From positions 808,501 to 872,500 of the forward strand of contig NC_135247.1 of NCBI RefSeq assembly GCF_947623445.1: a stretch of 64,000 nt of DNA, written 5' to 3'. The notes beneath the pieces are model-generated. The model had not been told where the DNA came from. It did no database searches and was given only the letters and a program-made list of their open reading frames with translations. Origin of the DNA: Clavelina lepadiformis. Taxonomy: Eukaryota > Chordata > Ascidiacea > Aplousobranchia > Clavelinidae. Both the position numbers and the translations under genes were made by a program. This document shows positions 43,341 through 53,616 of this stretch, in pieces (the first letter of the stretch is position 1; every line of letters starts with the position of its first letter).

Positions 43341-46300
43341 GGTTGATTTTATTTGTGTTTTTGCTTATGTTGATAAGGGACGGGAGGACCATCTCCATCG
43401 TCGATCCTTGCGACGATATGACTCATAACATAACCATTGCCGAGCTCGACACAGGTTTAAGCGACATTTATGACGACATCGGCTACCCCCAGTGGATGCT
43501 GAAGCCGTTAAAGTTCATCCTCTGTTCATCGAGAGGCTTATCGAGCGTCCCAGAGACACTTTCGGACGAGGTTGAAATCCTCAACCTACAAATAAACGTC
43601 ATCCGAGTTTACCGGAAGAACAACTTCCGAAAATACGCCAACTTGGTTGCCCTCATGCTCGACTTCAACTGCGCGGCCAGAGCCACGGAACAGGGATTCC
43701 CCGTATGTCATGACGACGTCACAATCGAAGCGGGTACTTTCGTGTCACTGCGTAAGTTGAAGTATTTGAATCTGCAGGGAAATAACATGGCGTCACTTCC
43801 GGAATTACCATGCTCCTTAAAGTATCTGGGAATCAGCCAAGTTTACTTGAACGCGGTGACAACAAAAGAAATGTGCTTTCGCGACCTTGACGTTCTAGAC
43901 GCGTTCGACAATTACAACGACGTCCAAGGTGATTTGCCAAAGGGTAGAAAATTTTCACTCATAAATAACGAGGGTAAGTCCTCTAAATCGAAACTTAGAA
44001 GCTTGAAAGTGAGATACAATAACTGGAAGCATGTGCCAGTGCACTTGTTCAGCAGAAACATCTTGATTCTTGATCTGTCCAGCAATCCCATCGGTAAATT
44101 ACGTCAAAACGACTTTCGAAATATCCCCAAAGTAAAGTACCTGTACCTGAGAGAAATCCTTGCCAATGACAGACCTGCAGAATTTAACGGTAAAATGTTT
44201 CAATATCTCCTAGAGCTCGAGTTTCTCGATTTATCCCAAAACAGCATCCATCATTTTTCTGACGATTTGTTTGTCAACAACATCAAATTAAAACACCTCG
44301 ATTTGCGAGAAAACTGCCTCTGGCGTTATGTGGCAAACCCTACCTTCATACCCTGGCAGAATCTAGAGTATTTGGACATCTCGTTAAACGGAAACTGTCT
44401 ACCAGGATTAATACGGCCCACCACTGCCACAACGTCATCACGGAATTCAAGCAGAGAAAAAGAAAGCGCAGTTTTCAACAACGAAACAGCTGCAACGTCA
44501 CCAACATCAAGCTCATCGCTGCTTGTTCTAAGAACAGGTGTCTTGCTGACAAACGCTACAGGATGGTCGACAAGTCAAGACTCAACGACTGCAGACATTA
44601 CTACAGTTGAACCAAGTGTCGATGAGACAGCCCACGAGCGCAACACTGACACTGTAAAACGAAAAAACGAACACTTGGTACTTGGCAAATCTTACAGTCG
44701 CTTTTGGAAGTTGCGGTATCTTTACCTCGGACCTCCTCCGAAAGTTGCCGAAGAGATGAACGAATGCTACCGCCATGTTATCTTTCACCGTATCAATTCT
44801 AGAAGTTTTCGGAATGTCGAAAATCTTATTAACTTGACTGACGTTAGTCTTACCTGTCTTAGCGTGCTTCATTTAGCGCCAGATTCATTCGTCAACCTTT
44901 CCGCGTTGAAGAACGTGTATGTTTCTAAAAACCGGCTTCGATATGCGGAAGACATCAAGAAATCGAGGAGACATACCGGCGGCAAAGTTGAGATGAAAAA
45001 ACAGCATAATTGTGAACGCAAAAAGTCTATTTTTGATGCTTCACATAACAGTTTTGAAAAAATACCAGAAGATATGTTTCAGTCAATTCCGTTTGTGACT
45101 CATATTGACATATCCTCAAACAGACTAAGTTCAATCCAGAAGAATAACTTCGAAATCACCCCGTGCCTAAAACATTTGGACTTACGGGGCAACCTTATCG
45201 ACTATGTAGACCCGTTGGCGTTTGCCACCTTAGCCAGGCTTTCTCATCTTTACATGGGTGGTGAAACTGCCGGGCTCACGGGGCGTTCCAATTTCGACTT
45301 CTTGGCCAACATAAGGCGTTCAGGTCTCAATCTAATCTTCCATTACAGCAACATTTTCGACCCTGGCTATCACTCGGAAGAATTTCTGGCAGACAAAGTT
45401 ACTCAGGTCGACCTCTCACACAGCGACATAAGTATCATGACACAGAACGACAATCAAGAGTTCTGCAGACATTTTCCTTACCTCCAGCGCATCACAATGG
45501 ACTTCTGTGCCATCGACTATGCAACATTTCTCGATGATTGTAGGTTGGTCGAGTACCTCAGTTTGCAATCAAATCACCTTACAATCTTTCCAATGGATAC
45601 ATTTGTCAAGATGAAGCAACTGACCATTTTAAAGATGTCATCAAACAGATTGACTGAGCTGGATATGGTTCTGGTGAAAAAGCTCCCGATACTGGAAGCA
45701 TTATTCGTTTCAAAGAACAGAATCAAAACGATAAGAAACGGACATTATTTAAAGAAATCAAACTCTTTAAGATACTTAGATGTGAGTAATAACTACATAA
45801 AGCATGTGGGCGACCAAGTCTTTCCATACTCGTTTCTTTTAACGGTCGAAATATTGGATTTAAGATGGAACCCAGTAATCTGCGAATGTAGCATGCATAG
45901 AACATTTGGGAAATGGTTTAAAAACGACGGTGTGGATTTGGACAAAACACCGGGATTTTTCCTGCAATGTACTCCGAGCACCGATGTGTATCTTACGTAC
46001 GCAAGCTCCGGAGGTTGTGTACAATGCACCTCGGATGAAAACGGTCGATCCCTGGTTGACTACACCATCCTGGAGGAGTGCAAAGGTTATTTTCAGCAGT
46101 GCCTGGCCACCATATTTTCCACCTTCATCTTAGTATTCATGATAAGTGGGATGGCGGTGAAGAGCAAAACCTTGCGGAGGAAAGTTTACGAATATATCGC
46201 AGAAGACATCCGCAAGATGTCGCTGATCGCAAAACCGAAGGCACGAAGGCGACGTCAGAATTACATTTATCACGCGTTCGTCGTTTATGACGCAGACCAT

Positions 46301-46729
46301 ATACCGGCGGGGGATTGGATAGAATATGAGCTTGTACCACGATTAAGTGACGGGAAGCCATCGTTTCATGTCGCTGTCCTCGGGAAAGATGACCAATGCG
46401 GCATGACGCCCGTGAAACAACTCCTCTTCAATCTCCAGGCGAGCCGGAAGGTGATCCTTGTGATCACGGACAATTACTTCCGAAGTGCCAAGGGTCAGTA
46501 CATCATCGCAGTCCTTGAAACTCTCGCCTATGAGCACCAGCACGACAAGATGATCTTGATACAGTACGAAAGTGACAGGAAGGCCGGAGGTTTGATTAGG
46601 AATCGTCTCCGTAAGAGGCCGGAGACAGTTTTGACTAAACCGGAGCTAAAAGAAGACCAACCGCTCTTCTATAGCGCTTTAAGGATCGCTTTAAAATCTG
46701 AGGTTTTAATTTCTGAGGATGAATGTTGA
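43328..46729 (+). CDS. Toll-like receptor (LRR-TM-TIR), single coding exon
   Basis: One exon encodes 1133 residues. It has a signal peptide (MAAIRLILFVFLLMLIRDG) and leucine-rich repeats in two blocks, about 60-360 and 455-845 (for example LEFLDLSQNSIHHF and LRYLDVSNNYIKHV). A single C-terminal Cys cap follows (ICECSMHRTFGKWF to CVQC, about 850-900), then a transmembrane helix near 924-943 (CLATIFSTFILVFMISGMAV) and a TIR domain from about 979 (YIYHAFVVYDAD, WIEYELVPRL, SRKVILVITDNYF). One cysteine cap places it with vertebrate-type TLRs. It should sense a ligand at the surface or in endosomes and recruit TIR adaptors. A Ser/Thr-rich insert (about 365-450) splits the LRR array. The BB-loop region reads GKDDQCGMTP rather than the usual RDxxPG, and box 3 has FYSAL instead of FW. 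Upstream is an acceptor and a short uORF; AATAAA lies at 47009. Confidence 0.93.
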   Translation: MAAIRLILFVFLLMLIRDGRTISIVDPCDDMTHNITIAELDTGLSDIYDDIGYPQWMLKPLKFILCSSRGLSSVPETLSDEVEILNLQINVIRVYRKNNFRKYANLVALMLDFNCAARATEQGFPVCHDDVTIEAGTFVSLRKLKYLNLQGNNMASLPELPCSLKYLGISQVYLNAVTTKEMCFRDLDVLDAFDNYNDVQGDLPKGRKFSLINNEGKSSKSKLRSLKVRYNNWKHVPVHLFSRNILILDLSSNPIGKLRQNDFRNIPKVKYLYLREILANDRPAEFNGKMFQYLLELEFLDLSQNSIHHFSDDLFVNNIKLKHLDLRENCLWRYVANPTFIPWQNLEYLDISLNGNCLPGLIRPTTATTSSRNSSREKESAVFNNETAATSPTSSSSLLVLRTGVLLTNATGWSTSQDSTTADITTVEPSVDETAHERNTDTVKRKNEHLVLGKSYSRFWKLRYLYLGPPPKVAEEMNECYRHVIFHRINSRSFRNVENLINLTDVSLTCLSVLHLAPDSFVNLSALKNVYVSKNRLRYAEDIKKSRRHTGGKVEMKKQHNCERKKSIFDASHNSFEKIPEDMFQSIPFVTHIDISSNRLSSIQKNNFEITPCLKHLDLRGNLIDYVDPLAFATLARLSHLYMGGETAGLTGRSNFDFLANIRRSGLNLIFHYSNIFDPGYHSEEFLADKVTQVDLSHSDISIMTQNDNQEFCRHFPYLQRITMDFCAIDYATFLDDCRLVEYLSLQSNHLTIFPMDTFVKMKQLTILKMSSNRLTELDMVLVKKLPILEALFVSKNRIKTIRNGHYLKKSNSLRYLDVSNNYIKHVGDQVFPYSFLLTVEILDLRWNPVICECSMHRTFGKWFKNDGVDLDKTPGFFLQCTPSTDVYLTYASSGGCVQCTSDENGRSLVDYTILEECKGYFQQCLATIFSTFILVFMISGMAVKSKTLRRKVYEYIAEDIRKMSLIAKPKARRRRQNYIYHAFVVYDADHIPAGDWIEYELVPRLSDGKPSFHVAVLGKDDQCGMTPVKQLLFNLQASRKVILVITDNYFRSAKGQYIIAVLETLAYEHQHDKMILIQYESDRKAGGLIRNRLRKRPETVLTKPELKEDQPLFYSALRIALKSEVLISEDEC

Positions 46730-49700
46730 AGGGGTCACTAATATTCATAAATGTTGTGTAATGTACATAGGCGTGTAAAACCGTGGTAATCTTCCTTTCC
46801 ATATGCTTTGAATACTTTGATTTCTTTTGCAGTTCTTTGTAGCAATGAAATACATGAAAAGGTTAAGTACAAACGTTTCATCTGTTTATTATAATTTCGA
46901 CCAGCGTTCACAGCTTTCTTTGGCTCATTAAAACTTACAGGAATTATCGGTATAAAAAAATCCTTTCCTTGTGCTATGAATATGTGTTCCGGGTTATGAA
47001 TCAGAACAAATAAATCAGGATTGTGTGTAAACCACTCACAGAAATAGCGACGTATTCTCACGATCTTTCCTGCACAGTACTTTAATTTATTAAAAAAGGA
47101 TGCCATTTACTTTTGCGTCATCAACCACTTGCGTTGTTCACATCATTCTGACTATTAGCAACCAAGGCCCGGTAGAGAGGTCAGCTATCAGGAATTTCAT
47201 GACTTATTTCATCACTTGATAATAGTCAAAATATCTGCACCAAGTCACAAGTCAGAAAATTTTAAAGAGAAACATCACACTGAGGTCACACGCCAAGGTC
47301 ATGCGTCACGGAGCCACACAACGTTGGCATCAGCGACGTTTCCACAAACTTTGTGGCATCACAATCGTTAAATTCACAGCAACGCGATATCATGTCGTTG
47401 CTAGGAGCGAATTGACAAACTTAACTGACTATAATCATAATCTTTTAGGAAGAGTAACACCTTTCAATCACAGCCGGTTGCTTTGTATGAGCAAAATGTA
47501 CAAAATGAGTTACAAATAGCAACGTGGAGCCTTTGACGTTAATTGAAAAGAAATCAGTTAATTCTGTAATAATAAGAAAAGAAGACATTTCATATCTCAC
47601 ACACATATCCATCAAAGTCGACAAACAATGTCAAAAGTATTTATGGCGACACAAGCGAACTATTATGGCAGCAGACAAATATTTAACAACTTATGCTCCA
47701 TGTGCTGATAGACAACGTCTACTGTACGGGCCAGGAAAGTGGGAATTTTTGTTTTGACACGTCTCAAATACCAGTAACATGCTATAGCTCTTAACGATCC
47801 AAACTGGCGGTATGTTTCGCCACATTGTTTATGCTTAATGTCATATTTAAGGTGTGCTCTATCAGTCACCGTGATAACGTAGACCGGGAAAGAAACAAAA
47901 ATTCTGGAGATTATGATTCATTCAAGTTATGGTTAACGCCGCCTCCTTCCAAACTTGGTTTAAAGCACTGACTGACAAAAAGAGATGGTTCTTTAAACGT
48001 AAATTACAACCTACTGGTAAGAACATGAAGAGATCCATATAAATTTAATTACAATGAAGCTGTGTTATTTAGAAATTCTTGTTCAAGAAATGTAACCTGT
48101 ACAATGATAAATAGAAGACGTATATTATTGGTGCCAGCCGATTCAAGACACAGCCTGAGGCCAGATTAGCGTGGCAATAAAGCAAGCTATGACCAGACAT
48201 ATTTGCTATTTAACGTAGAGAATTTTAACAGATTAGTCGGTTAACTCTTGTCATGAGTGAAGTTCATTATCGCGTCGTTGAAACTTCAACGCACTGTCGA
48301 AGACTTCAAATTCTAAACAAACGCTGGCAAGTGATAACGATAGATTTTAAACAAGTCAAAAATAATGAGCATCCTACATAAACATAAACAGACTGTGGGG
48401 AAAACTGGTTGGAAAGTATGAAGTGCAAGCAGCAAAACGTCTGTAAAGTGAAAAGAGCAACCAGTCGGCTGAAAACTAAGTCAATAGAAACGAAAGAGAT
48501 ATAGATGATTAAATTCAACACTCAAGCCGTCGCTTAAAGTACAGTAACCACACAAAGCTTGAGTGATTGAGAAAACATATTACGCAAGTAACAGACAAAG
48601 CGAACAGACAAGAAAAAACGATCAGTTTTCTCAAAATGACACCGCCTTTAGTTTATTCTTTTTAGAAAGGCAGAAAGAATGACATAACGGTGCTCAGGTA
48701 TAGCAAAGTGGCCTATACTCAAGCCTGATAATCCATTCCGCAGTCAAAATAGAAAATTATAAGGCAAATAGTGTCGAGCTCACATAGCAGACGGTCACCT
48801 GTCAGGAGTAAATATTGTTTACGGTTATTTATGAGCGAACAAAGAAGACATAATCGGCTGTACCGTTGCACTGAACATCAGTTACTAGGCCCATGCTGAG
48901 TCATGATGGGTGCGGTTTATCTTTGTCAAAAGATAGTCAGAATATCAAACGCCACAAGATTACGATAAAAGATATAAAGATTCGGCCAAAGTTAAGTTCA
49001 AAATGCTTCAGGTAAATGATCTTACACGGCCTGAGGGCAATCAAACAAGATGACCACGCGTAAACAATTTGTTCTGTTCACTCTTACATTAGCTTGCAAC
49101 GACCAACTAAGGAATTTTTCAAACTGTGCAAAGTATGTCGAAGAATACCAAAAATGCCCTACACTGTTAATTAGGAGATTGAAAAGATAAAGGCGCTAAT
49201 AAATGACCCATAACACTCAGAGTCTGCAAAATCGCTTTATGTCGCTTGGGGATTTCCCTATTTGAGCCTGAAACCATCAGAATTAATAAAACGCGTCTCG
49301 GTGCGACTGATACTGGGTTTAAGTTATATTTGTCAGCAAATAAGCATGAACGTTGTTAAGTGAGAAATGCGATACACGATGAAACGGTACAGCCGGAGAG
49401 CTACGATATCTTTTTCAGTACCTACAGCAAGTTGACAAAAGACTCCGAGGTAAAAAGCAGAAAATAACCAACATATTTGGTGGCGTGGGCAGACTGTCGC
49501 AATTGCTACCTGTTTATAAAACCCACAACTATAATATGTACGTAAAATTGGGCAGATGAAGAGCTCTGTTTATTCTTATAGGTATCGACAAAAACAAGGG
49601 AAACATCGTATAGGAAAAAAGAAATGACTAAATAGTTCAACCTTACTTACGATTGGCAGCACGTCATGTTCCTTATAACCAGACCATTAAAGCCGCATCA

Positions 49701-50918
49701 AGGCGATTGTATGCGGACAAACAGTAAACAATGCTTACTTCTGATTTATGAAACGAACTTCACCAACCAGGATTTTGCGTATTAAGTGCAGACAGTTTAT
49801 TGACAGAGCACTCCATAAACATACAGTGTTTTCGCAACAGGTTTGTTTAGTTACCTTTTAAGGTACAGTCAGTCAGCAAACGATGAAATGTGCGGTATGG
49901 GTTTACAATTTGCAATTGTGCAGAACCTAAATTAATAAGCTGGTTCAGTAGGCCTAATGAGCCGCATATTACAAAGAGTTTAACACACCGCTTTACCGAA
50001 CGTGTGAGCTTCCAAAAAGCATAGCGTCAGATACAAGTTCGTGACAAGTGAAAAAGTATTTGAGGCAACACATGCCTCGATCATTTCCGGCCGCACAAAG
50101 TTTTAAACATTTATCTGGTATCGTAGTTTCAGCTAGAAAGCATACGGACTGGTTTGAGCAGAAGAGTGTAAGGCAATTACCGGTAAATTAGTGTACAACA
50201 AAATTACGGATAGAAATAAAATAACAATTTTACCTGAGAAACCATTCCTCTTTCCTGGTAATTTAGCAGTGGTGTTGAAGATAATAATCATTATTTCAAA
50301 GCAAATGTTCAGTTTACAAAACCTCAGAGATGAAGTAGTTCCGCTCAGGGGTATTCAAACTTCAAGCTAGCAGTTTTCATAATGGCCAGGTCAAAATGAT
50401 CGTCCAATAATGATTTAATATCAAATGCTAAATGCATGGAATTGCTTATGCATTAAGTCTGTTAGAGCAACTGTACTTACAACATTTTTGGTTTTTTGAT
50501 CAAGAAATGCATGTATACGTGAAGGCCTAAATGGCCTAGGAGTTATACCGTAATACAGAAGAAATGATTGCGTGCTAATTGCTAGAGCAAAATTTAATGA
50601 ATCCAGATACTTTAAGGAACAATAGAACGGCTTACCAGTATGCAAAATAAAGCAAAAAGTAGAATAATAAATAAATATCGCAATAATTTTTGATTGGCGT
50701 GAAAGTGGGTACAACCGACCATAATGAGCACTCCTGGTCTAACGAGTCAGCAATCTAGCCGACTGCTGTCATCTAATTTGCCGCTTGCTCTTAATTCATT
50801 GTGACGTAATAGAAATGTTTTTAGCAATCAACACAATAATTTTTTTGGTTTCCGCCATTTTGTCTTTCTCCAGGCTATTTTGGCGTGCTCTTGGATTGCC
50901 GTTAGCTACTGACGAAAG
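46730..50918. other. 4.2-kb intergenic region downstream of the TLR
   Basis: An AATAAA at 47009-47014 is the likely TLR poly(A) signal. A minus-strand frame at 46738-47106 (122 codons) overlaps this 3' UTR and has no recognised domain. Other short frames are not credible. AGGTCA half-sites occur as a direct repeat spaced by 7 bp at 47284-47302. No repeats or RNA genes were recognised. Confidence 0.4.
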
Positions 50919-52794
50919 ATGCGTATTTACCACCTTGTAATTAGTGTCTGCATGTCCTTAAATGTACTTTGTTACGGCAAGCAACGGAACGAATCCAGTA
51001 AAGATGAAGTTTGCCCAAGCAATCACAGTGATGCGTGCCAAGAAGGCATTCAAGAGAAGGAATATTTTACACCTTTCAAATACGAAACCAGCCAAAACTG
51101 GGTCGCGCTGGAAAAAGTTTTCCCACTTTACACAGCATGGCACAACAGGACTTTGGAAAACAGTGGAATACCTTGCAACGAGAAAAAGTCGTTGGTATTT
51201 ACTCCAAACGCTGGACTGGGTGATTCTATAGGGGCTTTGACGTCCGCATTTACGTATGCTGTGAAAACCGGCCGGTAAGAACACTGGTAACAACTTGTTT
51301 AACCTTGTATAGTTATGTAATAACCGATGTTGACTTAATACGGTGCTTTAGGTTAGATTTATGTGATAAGAAAACTTTCACGCCTTTTTTGGTATTTTAA
51401 CGCGGTGAAGTATGCTCGTGCTTTGTCAGGTGATCAATTTCAATTTAAACAGATGTTCAAGAGCTTTGTCGTTTACGCGCCGTTTCACGCTCAGCAGATG
51501 GAGAGAAAAACGTCAGAATTAGTGGCACAAAATTGCACTTTTAAAACCGCAAATATGCAAAAATGCTCAAAAAATTACCTTTAACGAAATTATCTATCAC
51601 GCTTCATATGCTGTAGCCCTGTTAAGACCTTACAACTTCACTTTTGACTTAAAAAGGTTTTCAAAGGATGCATTATGATGCTAGCGTTTAAGTTTAAAAA
51701 TCAGCATTCTTCTCACCTTTTGGCCATCATTATTTTTGCATAAGTCTCAGAATGCAAATCCATTTCTGGTATCAGGTTTGATGACTTGCGTGAAGGACAT
51801 TAAAGCCATGGTTTTGTATTGAAGTTGATGCTTATTTTTCAGGCTGTTTTTTATCGACTGGCAGCCTTATGAATGGACAGTTGGTTTGAAAACGTTACCT
51901 TTCAATTTCGATTATGGAAAAGTTACATCGCTCAAAGATCCTTTCAACGACGAGCCACTGATCTGTGATCATGACAAGGCCTCCTTTCTAACCGGTCACG
52001 CGACTCAGCAGCACGCGGTTGTAAACGAGCCTGTCGTTAATGACATTGTGAGTACGAATATCCCTGACGCAAAGGCTCCGATAAACAAGTGATGATAACA
52101 AATGTGTTGCATTAATGGTCGTTGTTTCACTCTGCAGTACTTCTCCTATGAGCACCTGGCAGCAAAGCTACTGCAACCTTCGCCGAAAGTTAAGCGCATC
52201 GTGGATGAAGTTGTTAACTCCCGACTGCAACCTAGCGGCAAAATTGAAGGAGGGTATTTAAACCGCTCGGTGGCAATCGTGATGCGAACGGGAAATTCCG
52301 ATTATGTCCAATTCCTGTCCGAAGACGACGAAATGAACTTCGTGAAATGTTTTCGGAATTACGCAAACATTTACGTCAAAAAACAACCGTCACAAGTACG
52401 ATTTCGAGTATTCGTGACGTCAGACAGTGAAACTGTTAAAGAAAGAGTCGTCGATGAACTTGAGAACGGCGATAACGGTGACGTCACACTAGAAGTTGTG
52501 ACGTTGGACGATTCCATCATCCACGTGATGCATGTGGAGGAGAAGAGCAAAAGGAAAAAGTCGGTACGCGACAAAATCCGGAAGACCTATGCAGAGTTCT
52601 TCTTGATCGGAAGATGCGAAGTGCTCTTCCTCACGCATGGAAGCTTGTTCGGGCGAGCGGCGAGTGACAGAGGAGTCGCGAAGGAGTCGGACGTCCACTT
52701 CATCAGCGACAGCAAGTGCGACGGGAAGCGCGAAAAGTATTCCTACCTGCAGTGCCATGAACCTAAATACCCCAAAGTTTGTGGCTTTGACTAG
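50919..52794 (+). CDS. Secretory-pathway fucosyltransferase-like protein
   Basis: Three exons (50919-51274, 51843-52047 and 52138-52794) give 405 residues. The N-terminus (MRIYHLVISVCMSLNVLCYG) is a signal peptide or anchor. Then comes NAGLGDSIGALTSAF, ending in the exon junction that yields GRLFFIDW. This resembles the GxGN...SAFxYA...R.L.IDW motif of GDP-fucose-dependent fucosyltransferases with the NodZ/GT37/GT23-like fold. VAIVMRTGN (about 232-240) corresponds to the conserved IxxHxRxGD-type donor-site motif, and FFLIGRCEVLFLTHGSLFG (about 342) to the C-terminal 'cD..i.s.sSFg..a' motif. It probably acts in the Golgi on a glycan acceptor. The acceptor and linkage cannot be told. It is convergent with the retinoic acid receptor gene. 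Confidence 0.72.
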
Positions 52795-53616
52795 AAGTCC
52801 CGGATGTATCAATCGAAGACATTCCGCGCACGTCCTTAGTCAGGGATTTTAGCCCACGACACGATCAACACTGTGCTGTGACTATGTTGTGCTCGTGTAA
52901 GGTCAAACTGCATGGTTCATGAGCTTGTGTTTCTTATTCTATTTACATGTTTGCTCATTGTACTAAATAGCAATTACAACAAGTGTTTCCGTTGATTACA
53001 CTTTATTCAAGTTCTGCACGTGACGTAATGCAAACAACACTAACATGATAATGCACAGTTAACTCGACCTTCTGTCGATCACGTGACTCCGTCACGCTGC
53101 AGTAAACACGATGCGTCACAACTTAACTCTAAAACAACCAATGAGCGGAGGTAATTATGACATCACTATCAACAGGATGATACGCAAGCAGCAAGAAGCG
53201 GTTATGAGAAAATAGTGGGGCGGGGACCAACCAACTGAAATTGCCGAAAAAAGGCACTCCGCGAAGAAAAGAACTCAAACAACCACGTGACGTGGACAAG
53301 GTTTGATTGGTTGAAAATAAATGCGAATACTGAAAGATAACACAAACTTAGGCTGCTGACGACACAATGGCAAGAAAATACGCAACCTCAAAAACAAAAA
53401 ATTCTATCTTTCAACGTATTCTTTCGTTATCGGCTATGATGTCATCAGAAAATGAAGTCATCATAGCACACGAAGCTAAATACAACGTAATGGGCGGCTG
53501 CATTGTAAACGTCCATCCACGTAATAGTGGCGTCATCTTTATACGTAAATTCCAAGAAAGAAACATTTCGCACAAAAATGAAAACACGTCATCCACCCAG
53601 TTACGTCATTGTTGCA
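52795..53616. other. Convergent intergenic spacer between the glycosyltransferase and RAR genes
   Basis: Both genes end here. TTTATT near 53000 reads AATAAA on the minus strand and could end the RAR transcript; AATAAA near 53317 is on the plus strand. A plus-strand frame at 53367-53654 overlaps the RAR 3' end antisense and has no domain. Confidence 0.4.

Noticed and set aside
45906-46290. Plus- and minus-strand frames overlapping the TLR transmembrane and TIR region
   Set aside because: They are out-of-frame shadows of the long TLR exon.
46738-47106. 122-codon minus-strand frame just after the TLR
   Set aside because: It lies over the probable TLR 3' UTR and poly(A) signal, has no known domain or signal peptide and no supporting splice context. 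It could be revisited if a minus-strand transcript is found.
47284-47302. Two AGGTCA half-sites as a possible retinoic acid response element
   Set aside because: They are spaced by 7 bp, not the 1, 2 or 5 bp preferred by RAR/RXR, and lie downstream of the TLR rather than in a promoter.
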